Of a stretch of DNA of 37,032 nt, positions 16,516 to 25,340 are shown piece by piece. The notes beneath the pieces were generated by a model. That model was not told the origin of the DNA. It saw only the letters and a program-made list of their open reading frames with translations, and searched no databases. The position numbers and the translations under genes are program-made. The stretch comes from an uncultured Eubacteriales bacterium (GTDB lineage: Bacteria; Bacillota; Clostridia; Oscillospirales; CAG-272): the NCBI GenBank assembly GCA_934526185.1, contig CAKTAA010000016.1, positions 1-37,032 of the forward strand, in the 5' to 3' direction. The number at the start of each line of letters is the position of its first letter. Position 1 is the first letter of the stretch.

Positions 16516-16806
16516 ATCCCGTTTTCCCTTCTATGTAAAATTCACTTTGAAAACATCCGCAAAATGAGAGACGCGTTTTTCGGTTTGCCGCCGCAGCGTT
16601 CCTTTTCCGCCGTTTCGCTCCCTGTGCCGTTTTCTGCGATTTCCCCTGAACTTTACGGTATCCCCGCTCTTTTATCTGTTGCCGCCTGAGTCGCGACATA
16701 AGCTCGTCCGTTCTGTCGCTTACAGACCTGATCTTCCGCTTTCGTCCTGACCTTAACCGATTTCTGCCTTCCGTATGATGCGCGGCAGCCTCCGCGTTTC
16801 TGCGTC

Positions 16807-19374
16807 TTACGCATCACTGTCCGGCAATTCAAGCAGTAAGCTGTCCTCCGCCGCTTCTCCGGCGCTTTCGCCGCCGGTCTGCGCCTCCGCTTCTGTTTCT
16901 TCCGCCTCCGGATCCGGATCCGCATCCTCATCCTCAGACGGAACCACAGCAAAGTTTACCAGCCGCGCACCCTCCGCAAGTCTCATCACTATGACGCCCT
17001 GGCTCGCTCTTCCGCATCTCCGGAGATCGCCCGCAGGCGTCCGAATGATGGTTCCCTCGTTGGTGATCAGCATCAGGTCTTCCCCTTCGCCGACGCCCGC
17101 AATTCCCGCAAGAAGTCCCGTTTTTTCCGTTATTGCATGACAGGTAACGCCCTTGCCGCCGCGGCTGTGTGTATTGTATTCGCTGAACGGTGTCAGCTTG
17201 CCGTAGCCGTTTTCCGTTATGGTCACAAGCTGCTTTTCTTCTTCGACTACCGCCGCGCCGACCACATAGTCGTCCCCGCTCAGCCGGATTCCTCTCACGC
17301 CGCGCGCCGTGCGTCCCATAACCCGCGCATCCTGTTCGTTGAACCGCACCGCCATGCCGCTGTGCGTTGCCAGTATGATTTCATCCTCGCCGCCGGTTTT
17401 TCTTACAAACGAAAGCTCGTCGCCCTCGTCGAGATTGATCGCTATTTTTCCGCCCTTTCTCTGGTAGGCGAAATCCGTCACCTTCGCGCGCTTGACAACG
17501 CCCTGCCGCGTCGTCATCAGCAGGTACGCATCCTCGCAGAATTCATCGACGGAAATGACCGCCGTAAGCTTTTCTCCCTCCGAAAGCTCCAGGATATTGA
17601 CGATATTCGTCCCTTTCGCCGTCCGTCCCGCCTCCGGAATCTGATACGCCTTCTTGACGTACACCTTTCCCCGGCTGGTAAACATCATCAGATAGGAGTG
17701 ACTCTGCACGACGCTGACGTTTTCCACAAAATCCTCGTCCTTTGTGGTCATGCCGATGATGCCCTTGCCGCCGCGGCGCTGTGCGGAATAGCTGTCCGCA
17801 GGCTGTCTCTTCACATAACCGTCATGCGTGACGGTGATGACGCAGGTATGTCTTTCAATGAGGTCCTCAAGGTAAATTTCGTCCTCCGCCGCGACGATTT
17901 CCGTGCGCCGCTCGTCACCGAATCTGCGCTTGATTTCCAGCATTTCATCCTTAATTATCTGCTGCAGCTTCGTCTCGTCCGCCAGAATTGCCGTAAGCTC
18001 CTCTATCAGCCTCTGCTTCTGGGCAAGCTCTTCCTCAATTTTGATTCTTTCCAGCCCTGCCAGCTTTCCGAGCGTCATATCGACGATGGCCTGCGCCTGC
18101 GGCTCCGTCAGCGAAAACCGTTCTTCGAGCGCAAGCCTTGCCTCCGTGACGGATTCATTTTCTCTGATGGTTCTGATAACCTCGTCGATGTTGTCGATGG
18201 CGACCGTCTGTCCCTCCAGAATGTGTGCGCGTGCCTGCGCGCGTTCCAGCTCAAAGTGTACTCGCCGGGAAACGACCTCCTCCTGATGTACGATATAATG
18301 CCTCAGGATTTCCAGCAGCGTAAGCTGCTTCGGCTCACCGTCCACAAGAGCTATCATGTTAAACGCGCAGGTGTCCTGAAGCTGCGTGTATTTATAGAAT
18401 TGGTTCAGTATAATCTGACCGTTTGCGTCGCGGCGGTAATCCACAACAATGCGCATGCCCGCGCGCCCCGACTCGTCGCGGATATCCGTCACACCCTCCA
18501 CACGCTTGTCCTTGACCAGATCCGCCATGGAGGAAACCAAGGCACTTTTGTTGACCTGATACGGTATCTCCGTGATGACGATGCGGTGCTTGTCCTCCTG
18601 CACCTCCGCACGTGCGCGCACCATCACTTTCCCGCGTCCCGTGGAATACGCCTCTAAGATGCCCGCGCCGCCGTATATGGTCGCGTACGTCGGAAAATCC
18701 GGTCCCTTTATGTAATTCATCACGTCCTGCGTCGTGGCGTCGGGATTCTCCATATAATAGATGGTTCCGTCGATGACCTCACTCAGGTTATGCGGCGGGA
18801 TATATGTCGCCATACCGACCGCGATGCCGACTGAACCGTTGACCAGCAGATTCGGAAACCGCGAGGGCAGCACCTTCGGCTCCTTCAGCTTATTGTCAAA
18901 GTTCGGGCGGAAATCCACCACGTCCTTTTCGATATCCGACAGCATTTCATTTGCCAGACGCGCCATGCGGGCTTCCGTATAACGGTAAGCCGCCGCACCG
19001 TCGCCGTCCACGTTGCCGAAGTTTCCGTGTCCCTCAATCAGCGGATACCTCAGCGAAAAGGGCTGCGCCAGACGCACCATTGTGTCGTACACAGCAGCAT
19101 CGCCGTGCGGATGGTAACGGCCGAGCACGTTACCGACGGTTGTCGCTGATTTCCGGAACGGCTTGTCATAGGTCAGATGATCCTCATACATCGCGTAAAG
19201 GATACGCCGGTGAACGGGCTTCAATCCGTCTCTCACATCCGGCAGCGCGCGCGATACGATGACGCTCATTGCATATTCTATGAAGGACTGCTTTACCTCT
19301 TTTTCCATCTGAACGGGTTTGATTTTTTGATTCTCAAAGGTATAATCCTTCTGCTTGCTTTCGTTTTCGTTCAT
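16807..19374 (-). CDS. gyrA: DNA gyrase subunit A
   Basis: GyrA cuts and rejoins DNA for negative supercoiling. The 855-residue protein has the breakage-reunion domain with the catalytic tyrosine in AAAYRYTEARM. The quinolone-determining stretch is YHPHGDAAVYDTMV, and the GyrA box QRRGGKG stands at the start of the C-terminal pinwheel. Residue 93, equivalent to E. coli Ser83, is Ala, as it naturally is in some species; Asp97 (E. coli Asp87) is kept. The tail is acidic (EDEDADPDPEAEETEAE). AAAGGA lies about 10 nt before the ATG. Repeat R5 separates it from fruK upstream. gyrB is three genes upstream rather than adjacent. Confidence 0.98.
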   Translation of the reverse strand: MNENESKQKDYTFENQKIKPVQMEKEVKQSFIEYAMSVIVSRALPDVRDGLKPVHRRILYAMYEDHLTYDKPFRKSATTVGNVLGRYHPHGDAAVYDTMVRLAQPFSLRYPLIEGHGNFGNVDGDGAAAYRYTEARMARLANEMLSDIEKDVVDFRPNFDNKLKEPKVLPSRFPNLLVNGSVGIAVGMATYIPPHNLSEVIDGTIYYMENPDATTQDVMNYIKGPDFPTYATIYGGAGILEAYSTGRGKVMVRARAEVQEDKHRIVITEIPYQVNKSALVSSMADLVKDKRVEGVTDIRDESGRAGMRIVVDYRRDANGQIILNQFYKYTQLQDTCAFNMIALVDGEPKQLTLLEILRHYIVHQEEVVSRRVHFELERAQARAHILEGQTVAIDNIDEVIRTIRENESVTEARLALEERFSLTEPQAQAIVDMTLGKLAGLERIKIEEELAQKQRLIEELTAILADETKLQQIIKDEMLEIKRRFGDERRTEIVAAEDEIYLEDLIERHTCVITVTHDGYVKRQPADSYSAQRRGGKGIIGMTTKDEDFVENVSVVQSHSYLMMFTSRGKVYVKKAYQIPEAGRTAKGTNIVNILELSEGEKLTAVISVDEFCEDAYLLMTTRQGVVKRAKVTDFAYQRKGGKIAINLDEGDELSFVRKTGGEDEIILATHSGMAVRFNEQDARVMGRTARGVRGIRLSGDDYVVGAAVVEEEKQLVTITENGYGKLTPFSEYNTHSRGGKGVTCHAITEKTGLLAGIAGVGEGEDLMLITNEGTIIRTPAGDLRRCGRASQGVIVMRLAEGARLVNFAVVPSEDEDADPDPEAEETEAEAQTGGESAGEAAEDSLLLELPDSDA

Positions 19375-19425
19375 GTATGACCATTCCTTTCTTTTGCCTT
19401 CTTAGATGAGGGAGCAGGACTCCGT

Positions 19426-19570
19426 TTGCAAGTTTCCCTGCGAAACCGAGAAACCCGCATCCGGATTTTATTCTGTACTCAACCCAAGTGTGCGGAACAC
19501 GGGCAAGCCTTATTGCCCGTGAGGGAGAAACTGGTCGGACGGAACAAAGTTCCGTCAGTTCAGTCATTTT
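19426..19570 (+). repeat. Modular hairpin repeat, copy R5 (degenerate)
   Basis: H2 remnant (CAAGTTTCCC half intact), linker (TTCTGTACTCAACCC...GTGTGCGG), an H3 with an unusual tip CACGGGCAA/TTGCCCGTG, and H4 inner stem GACGGAAC-AAA-GTTCCGTC plus the closing GTTCAGTCATTTT. The closing arm abuts the fruK stop codon at 19571-19573. Confidence 0.75.
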
Positions 19571-20530
19571 TCAAACATTCAGCTTGGCAATTGATACCTT
19601 CTGAAGATAGGGAAGAAGCTCTTTTTTTGATGGCATATCGGTGCCTGTCTTTTCTATCTTCGCCGCGGCTGCAGCCGATGCAAACAGCAGAGCCGACGCG
19701 CTGTCCTGACCTCCTTTTTCAAATACATACAGAAAGGAGGCCAAAAAGGTATCTCCCGCGCCCGATTCTCCCTTTACCTTAACCTTCGGCGCACTGACGT
19801 AAAGGCTTTCCTTTTCGTCCGTGTACACCGCGCCCTCGGCGCCCATGGTGCAGAGGACGTTCGTTCCGTATTCCGCCTGAATTCTGCGGCTGACCTTTGC
19901 CGCTCCCTCACGCGACTGAAGGGGATATCCCACATAGGAGGACAACTCGTAAAGATTCGGCTTGATAAGCCAGGGCTTTCCCTCAAGGCCCTTTTTCAGC
20001 GCCTCTCCGTCCGCATCCAGAACACACCGGATTCCTTTTTTGCCGTTTTCGGAAATCACTGTCCGATAAATTTCCGGCTCCGCCCCCTCCGGAAGGCTTC
20101 CTCCTACGACCAGATAGGCTGTTTTTTTGTATTTCAGGCTCACAGATGCAAATTCTGAGGATTTTTTCAGCAGCTTCTCAAGCTCCTCGCCGGTCACCGG
20201 CCCCCCGCGTTCGTTCAGCTCCGTCGTCAGTCCGTCTGCATCTATGACCTTTGTGCAGGTTCTCGTCGCGCACGCGGTGCTGGTCAGAAAGTACGGAATT
20301 CCGCTTTTTTTCAGCAGCTCCTCAAGCAGACGTCCCTCCTCTCCGCCGGCAAAGCCGTAGGCCGGCGCAAAAACGCCGAGCTGCCGGAGCATCCTTGACA
20401 CATTGATACCCTTTCCTCCGGCACAAAGCCGCGCGTATTCCGCCCGGTTTACTTCTCCCTTTTTCAGTCCGCCTCCGATATACAGCGTTCTGTCAAGGCA
20501 TGGATTCATCGTTATGGTCGCCGCCAGCAT
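19571..20530 (-). CDS. fruK: 1-phosphofructokinase (PfkB family)
   Basis: Predicted ATP-dependent kinase converting fructose-1-phosphate (or a related hexose phosphate) to the bisphosphate. The 319-residue chain begins AATITMNPCLDRTLYIGG and has AGGKGINVSRMLRQLG, the substrate-binding PfkB signature. Near the end is GESGAGDTFLASFLY, with the catalytic Asp. GAAGGAG lies about 11 nt upstream of ATG at 20530; a longer frame to 20563 lacks one. No fruA transporter or ptsH is nearby, so FruK versus tagatose-6-phosphate kinase is not settled. It sits between dnaN and gyrA, an odd place for a sugar kinase. Confidence 0.88.
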   Translation of the reverse strand: MLAATITMNPCLDRTLYIGGGLKKGEVNRAEYARLCAGGKGINVSRMLRQLGVFAPAYGFAGGEEGRLLEELLKKSGIPYFLTSTACATRTCTKVIDADGLTTELNERGGPVTGEELEKLLKKSSEFASVSLKYKKTAYLVVGGSLPEGAEPEIYRTVISENGKKGIRCVLDADGEALKKGLEGKPWLIKPNLYELSSYVGYPLQSREGAAKVSRRIQAEYGTNVLCTMGAEGAVYTDEKESLYVSAPKVKVKGESGAGDTFLASFLYVFEKGGQDSASALLFASAAAAAKIEKTGTDMPSKKELLPYLQKVSIAKLNV

Positions 20531-20617
20531 CTCTTTTACGTCTCCTTCAATCATTTTGGTCAAAGGAAGGGCTTTCGATACCCCGCCTTTTTCCGACTGC
20601 TTTCCCTTTTCTTTGTT

Positions 20618-21838
20618 TTATGAATTCATCCGTATCGGCACGACAAGGAAAATGAAGCTTTCGCTTTCCACACCCGTGTCCCGCTTCTTCTTTGCTTTCG
20701 CTCCGTCTGAGCCGTCCTCTTTCTTTTCTTCCGTGCTCTCCTCATCCTTTGCCGGCTCTATCACCATCGCCATAAGCTGGCTCACAAGCGACAGCTTGAT
20801 CCTCTCCGTGTTGGCGGCGCGCAGGGCATCCAGCACATACCGGCAGTTAAATCCGATATCCAGCTCCCCGCCCTCCTTCTCTATATTGATTTCATCAAAC
20901 ACGGAGCCGTTTGCCGATACCGAGGATACCTCTAAAATATCTTCTCCGAAGTGAAATTTGACATGGCTTTTCGCCTGGCCGAGCGCACGGTCCTCTGTCA
21001 CCAGAGCCGCTCTCTCCAGACTTTCTCTTAGCAGAGAGGTACTGACTTCCGCAAATATCGTCGCGTTTTTCGGAATCAGCTTTTCGTAATCGATATACTG
21101 CGCATCGATCAGCCTCGAATAGAAATACAGCTTTTCCTTTTCAAAGAAAAAGATGATATGTTTTCTTGTTGCTAAAATGCGCACGCCCTCTTCCGTGTCG
21201 CGCAGCATTTTCATAAGCTCGCCTATCGTTTTGCCGGGTACAATCATGTTAAGGTCGAGCGTCTTGTTCTCCTGTGAGCTCTCTGAAAGATTGACCGTCT
21301 TTTCGCTCACCGCCAGCCGAAAGCTGTCGCTCGCCGCCGCCGTAATTTTGTTGTCGCGGATGCGGAAAAACAGTCCGTTCAGAGCCGGTCTGGGATCATT
21401 TGACGCCACCGCATAGCTCGTTCTCGAAATCATATCTCTGAGCTCACACTGCGCGATGGTGAAGCCCCAGTCTCCCTCGAGCATGGGCGTTGTGGGAAAT
21501 TCCTCCCCGTCAAGCGCGTGCAGCGTAAACTCCGAACGTCCGCTGCGAATCTTTGCCACAGTATCCTTTCCTACGGAAATCGTAATGCTGCCGGGCATGC
21601 TCCGTATGATCTGCGTCAGCTTCGCGCCGTTGATGATATAACAGCCCTCCTCCTCCACCTGAGCGGGAATTTCGCACCGGATTCCCTTTTCGAGGTCAAA
21701 GGAGCTGAGAATGCATTTATCCCCTGCCGTCCGGATCTGTATTCCCTCAATCGCCGCTATCGTATTCTTTGACGATACTGCGCTCATGGCCGGTGTGACC
21801 GCGTCATTTAAAATATCTCTGTCAAACGTTACCTTCAT
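20618..21838 (-). CDS. dnaN: DNA polymerase III beta subunit (sliding clamp)
   Basis: The beta clamp tethers DNA polymerase III to DNA. The 406-residue chain has the three clamp domains, with signatures such as LEGIQIRT-type strands, DGEEFPTTP, ASNDPRPALNGLFF, SDSFRLAV and the C-terminal FLVVPIRM. Residues about 363-393 form a highly charged insertion (Glu/Lys/Asp-rich) before the last strand that most clamps lack. The start MKVTFDRDIL at 21838 has AAAGGA 9-10 nt upstream. Unlike most Firmicutes it is not next to dnaA but five kilobases away, after gyrB and a lipoprotein gene. Confidence 0.96.
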   Translation of the reverse strand: MKVTFDRDILNDAVTPAMSAVSSKNTIAAIEGIQIRTAGDKCILSSFDLEKGIRCEIPAQVEEEGCYIINGAKLTQIIRSMPGSITISVGKDTVAKIRSGRSEFTLHALDGEEFPTTPMLEGDWGFTIAQCELRDMISRTSYAVASNDPRPALNGLFFRIRDNKITAAASDSFRLAVSEKTVNLSESSQENKTLDLNMIVPGKTIGELMKMLRDTEEGVRILATRKHIIFFFEKEKLYFYSRLIDAQYIDYEKLIPKNATIFAEVSTSLLRESLERAALVTEDRALGQAKSHVKFHFGEDILEVSSVSANGSVFDEINIEKEGGELDIGFNCRYVLDALRAANTERIKLSLVSQLMAMVIEPAKDEESTEEKKEDGSDGAKAKKKRDTGVESESFIFLVVPIRMNS

Positions 21839-21901
21839 CTTTCCCCATCCTTTCTGCTTCTTTACTCCTTTTTGTATGTTCCTGACCATACAGCGCTGCT
21901 C

Positions 21902-22924
21902 TTATTCGCTGTATTTTTCTTTCGTTTCCTCTGCTTTTCCACCGATTTCCGCTATTTCTCCTTCTTCGCCGGTGAGGACGATAGAATGAATGCCCTCAAG
22001 TTCCTTGTCACCCTCTGAAAGGAGATATCCGTAAAAATTCATTTCATAGATTTTGCCGGCATCCGTTCGAATATTTTCGACCTGCACCGTTATCCGTACA
22101 GCTATCGGCTCGTGATTCTCTATCTCCTCTTCTTCACTTACCTTTGCTTTAAAATCCAGATTTCCGTCGCTGATAGTCTCTCCACGCCGATTTTTCGTCT
22201 CGCCGAAGGTCGCTTCTCCCTCGAAAGCTGCAATGGCCGCCCGAAGCTGCTCGTCTATATCCTCCGCCCGCCTCGTTTTTTCGCTCAGCAGGTCTTTGAT
22301 ACCGTCCGGACTTGCCGCGCTGAACGCTTCGATGAGTTTTCGCGCCGTTACTGCTCCTTCGTAATGGTATTCCTTCCAATCATATCCGATGACGGCTTTT
22401 TTTCCATCTTCTCCGACCAAGGCAATCCTGGAAATACCTTCCTTTTCTTCGTCTGCTTTCCATATGTCGTTTGTCAGAATGTCCAGGTGATAGGTTTTTC
22501 CTGTGTCCGTTTGGATACCGTTGACAGACCAGTTCCATTGCAGCTCCGTTATCTCTCCGCTTTCCTTTGCATAGCTATGCCCTCCGTTTTCCGTATCCGT
22601 ATAGGAAACCGCTTCTCCTTCTGCAAAAGCAAAAAATTCTTCCATTTGCCGCTCGATATCCGGCATCCGTCTTGTCTTTAAGCACAAAAGCTCCGTGAGC
22701 GCCTGCGCGTCCCTGTTTTTGATGACATCAACCAAAATCCCCGCCGTCTCCTCCCTGTAGTCCTCAAATCGGTAGGGCGAGGTTGGTACATCGAAAAATT
22801 CATATGCCGCACGCCAAACGCTCTCCGGCAGATAGCTGCATCCCGTCATTGTACCCAACATAGATAAGAGAACACAGATCATAAGAACTCTTTTTTTTAC
22901 GGCGTTTCGTATGTTTCTCTTCAC
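21902..22924 (-). CDS. Lipoprotein with two DUF5104-like domains
   Basis: A GTG start at 22924 with GAGGA 8 nt upstream gives 340 residues. A basic start and hydrophobic stretch lead to a lipobox (LGTMTGC, Cys29), so it is probably a membrane-anchored lipoprotein. The rest contains two similar repeats. Each has a helix of the type LLCLKTRRMPDIERQMEEFFAFAEGE or LLSEKTRRAEDIDEQLRAAIAAFEGE, followed by strands ending in a TDTGKTYHLDIL or TDAGKIYEMNFY block. This matches what I recall of DUF5104, whose function is unknown. It sits between gyrB and dnaN with short gaps (47 and 63 nt), so it is probably co-transcribed with them. Confidence 0.75.
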   Translation of the reverse strand: MKRNIRNAVKKRVLMICVLLSMLGTMTGCSYLPESVWRAAYEFFDVPTSPYRFEDYREETAGILVDVIKNRDAQALTELLCLKTRRMPDIERQMEEFFAFAEGEAVSYTDTENGGHSYAKESGEITELQWNWSVNGIQTDTGKTYHLDILTNDIWKADEEKEGISRIALVGEDGKKAVIGYDWKEYHYEGAVTARKLIEAFSAASPDGIKDLLSEKTRRAEDIDEQLRAAIAAFEGEATFGETKNRRGETISDGNLDFKAKVSEEEEIENHEPIAVRITVQVENIRTDAGKIYEMNFYGYLLSEGDKELEGIHSIVLTGEEGEIAEIGGKAEETKEKYSE

Positions 22925-22971
22925 AAAGCGTTCCTCTTTTTTTCGGTCTAATACAGAAGCTATGAACGCTG

Positions 22972-24915
22972 TCAGATATCGAGATTTTCCGCATACAGCG
23001 CATTTTCCTCGATAAATTCTCTTCTCGGCTCCACCTTGTCTCCCATGAGAACGGAAAACATTTCGTCGCAGCGCATGGCGTCCTCTATTTTTACCTCCAG
23101 CAGTGTCCGCGTTTCCGGATCCATCGTCGTTTCCCAGAGCTGCTCTGCGTTCATTTCACCGAGACCTTTGTATCTCTCCGCCTCCGCGTTCCCGCCCAGC
23201 TCCTGTATGCGCAAATCCCTTTCCGCGTCGGAAAAGGCATATCTCTCCTGCTTTCCCTTGTAGACCTTATAGAGCGGCGGCTGCGCCAGAAAAACATGTC
23301 CCTCCTCAATCAGCTTCCGCATATGGCGGAAAAAGAAGGTGAGCAGCAGAATGCGGATGTGCGATCCATCCACGTCGGCATCGGCCATGATGATGATTTT
23401 TCCGTAGCGCAGTCTGGCAAGGTCAAAATCCTCTCCGATACCGCAGCCCAGCGCTTGTATAATCGGTATGAGCTGCTGATTTGCGTACACCTTGTCCAGC
23501 CGGCTCTTCTCTACGTTCAGCACCTTGCCCCTCAGCGGCAGAATCGCCTGAAAATGGCTGTCACGACCGTCCTTTGCAGATCCTCCGGCGGAATCTCCCT
23601 CCACCAGATACAGCTCAGTCAGCGCCGCGTTTCTCTCATGACAGTCCGCTAATTTTCCCGGCAGGGACGAACCCTCAAGCACGCCCTTTCTGCGCGTCAG
23701 CTCCCGCGCTTTTCGCGCCGCCTCTCTTGCGCGCGACGCCGCCAGCGCCTTTTCCATGATTGCCTTGCCCACCTGCGGATTTTCCTCAAGATATTCCTCC
23801 AACCTATCATAGACCATGTTGTCCACAAAGGTTCTCACTTCGGAATTTCCAAGCTTCGCCTTTGTCTGGCTTTCAAACTGCGCATCCGGCAGCTTCACGC
23901 TGATGACCGCGCAGATGCCTTCCCGCACGTCCTCTCCGGTCAGATTCTTGTCGTCGTCCTTTAAGATGGATTTTTTTCGCGCATAATCATTGAGCGCCCG
24001 CGTCAGCCCGGTTTTGAAGCCCGTTTCATGCGTTCCGCCCTCGATAGTATTCATATTGTTGGCGAAGCTCAGCACATTTTCGTTATAGCTGTCGTTGTAC
24101 TGTATGGCGACCTCCGCCGTCATGTCGCCCTTCTCGCCCCTCACGTAAATGACATCCTGATGCACCGGCGTCGAGTGGCGCGCGGCGTTCATATGCTCCA
24201 CAAAGCTGCGGATTCCTCCCTCGTAGCAGAGGTCGTCCTCTCTCTCCTCCTCGCCTCTGTGGTCGATCAGCCGAATTCTCACGCCCGCATTGAGAAACGA
24301 CTGCTCCCGCATACGGTTCAGTATCGTGTCGTAATCGAATACCGTTTCCTCAAAAATCTCCGCGTCCGGCTTGAAGCGCACGTACAGGCCGTGACATTCT
24401 CCGCTGTCTCCCGCGCAGGCGAACGGCACATCTACCTTACCCCTGCTGAAACGCTCCGTGTACCGCTTGCCCTCCGTACAGTTTTCTACCTCCATCCATT
24501 CCGACAGAGCATTGACAACCGATGCTCCCACGCCGTGCAGACCGCCGGATATCTTGTACCCGCCGCCGCCGAACTTTCCTCCGGCGTGCAGCACCGTAAA
24601 CACAACCTCAAGCGTCGGGATCTGCATTTTCTGATGAATGCCTCCCGGCACGCCTCGTCCGTCGTCTCGCACAGAAGCGCTGCCGTCCTTGTGCAGCTCA
24701 ATGGTGATGACGTCGCAGGCGCCAGCCATTGCCTCGTCTATGGAGTTGTCAACGATTTCATATATCAAATGGTGCAGACCGCGCGCAGACGTTGTTCCGA
24801 TATACATACCCGGTCTTTTTCTGACCGCTTCCAATCCCTCAAGCACCTGTATCTGTTCGTCGTCGTATACCGCTTTTTCCGCCTGAACGTTATCTTTTTC
24901 AAATTCGTTTCCCAT
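22972..24915 (-). CDS. gyrB: DNA gyrase subunit B
   Basis: GyrB is the ATPase subunit of gyrase. The N-terminal GHKL ATPase domain shows VDNSIDEAMAG, DGRGVPGG and GGLHGVGASVVNALS. The Toprim domain has EGDSAGGSAKDGRD and IIMADADVDGSHIR, and QLWETTMDP stands near the C-terminus. At 647 residues it has the usual length. Two ATGs compete: the one at 24927 directly touches GAGAGGA, so the second at 24915, 12 nt from it, is preferred. It follows remB by 53 nt. Confidence 0.97.
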   Translation of the reverse strand: MGNEFEKDNVQAEKAVYDDEQIQVLEGLEAVRKRPGMYIGTTSARGLHHLIYEIVDNSIDEAMAGACDVITIELHKDGSASVRDDGRGVPGGIHQKMQIPTLEVVFTVLHAGGKFGGGGYKISGGLHGVGASVVNALSEWMEVENCTEGKRYTERFSRGKVDVPFACAGDSGECHGLYVRFKPDAEIFEETVFDYDTILNRMREQSFLNAGVRIRLIDHRGEEEREDDLCYEGGIRSFVEHMNAARHSTPVHQDVIYVRGEKGDMTAEVAIQYNDSYNENVLSFANNMNTIEGGTHETGFKTGLTRALNDYARKKSILKDDDKNLTGEDVREGICAVISVKLPDAQFESQTKAKLGNSEVRTFVDNMVYDRLEEYLEENPQVGKAIMEKALAASRAREAARKARELTRRKGVLEGSSLPGKLADCHERNAALTELYLVEGDSAGGSAKDGRDSHFQAILPLRGKVLNVEKSRLDKVYANQQLIPIIQALGCGIGEDFDLARLRYGKIIIMADADVDGSHIRILLLTFFFRHMRKLIEEGHVFLAQPPLYKVYKGKQERYAFSDAERDLRIQELGGNAEAERYKGLGEMNAEQLWETTMDPETRTLLEVKIEDAMRCDEMFSVLMGDKVEPRREFIEENALYAENLDI

Positions 24916-24968
24916 GCTTCTTTTCATTCCTCTCTTTCGGCAATGTACCTATTCTCCCTTGCCGCTGG

Positions 24969-25223
24969 TTATTCATTTTTCAGCCGTCCTTTCAGCGTTG
25001 CCGCCGCCGGCGTCGTCATATATATATGAAAGCCATCCTTCTCCTCCGCAAGCACAAATGCTTTTGGCACCTCCTCCTGCGAGAGAGAATGGACTCTTTT
25101 TTCTTTTTCTTTCTTTCTGAGAAATTTCTTTGTTTCAGGAGAAAAGGAGGCGCTGTCCAAATCAAAGATGCCGAAAATCTCCCTTTCCCTCACAATTTTA
25201 TTTTTTTCCAGATGCAGATACAT
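24969..25223 (-). CDS. remB: Extracellular matrix regulator RemB (DUF370)
   Basis: RemB (YaaB) is a small DUF370 protein; its paralog RemA is a DNA-binding activator of matrix genes in Bacillus. The 84-residue product has MYLHLEKNKIVREREIFGIFDLD at the start and PKAFVLAEEKDGFHIYMT later, typical of the family. A charged insertion (LRKKEKEKRVHSLSQEE) lies between. AAAGGA lies 6 nt upstream of ATG at 25223. Its place between recF and gyrB is the conserved Firmicute order and supports the call. Confidence 0.88.
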   Translation of the reverse strand: MYLHLEKNKIVREREIFGIFDLDSASFSPETKKFLRKKEKEKRVHSLSQEEVPKAFVLAEEKDGFHIYMTTPAAATLKGRLKNE

Positions 25224-25340
25224 CGCGTTTCCTTTCACATGTGCTTCACTTTGTTAACGGAATAAAAGCCGTCTTTTTGCAGACGAATCCCTTGCCTTAA
25301 GGTGCGGAATCTGTGAGTATTCCCCAGCCTCTTGCTTTTT

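Noticed and set aside
16516..16806. LexA box upstream of recA
   Set aside because: No GAAC-N4-GTTC pattern is found on either strand.
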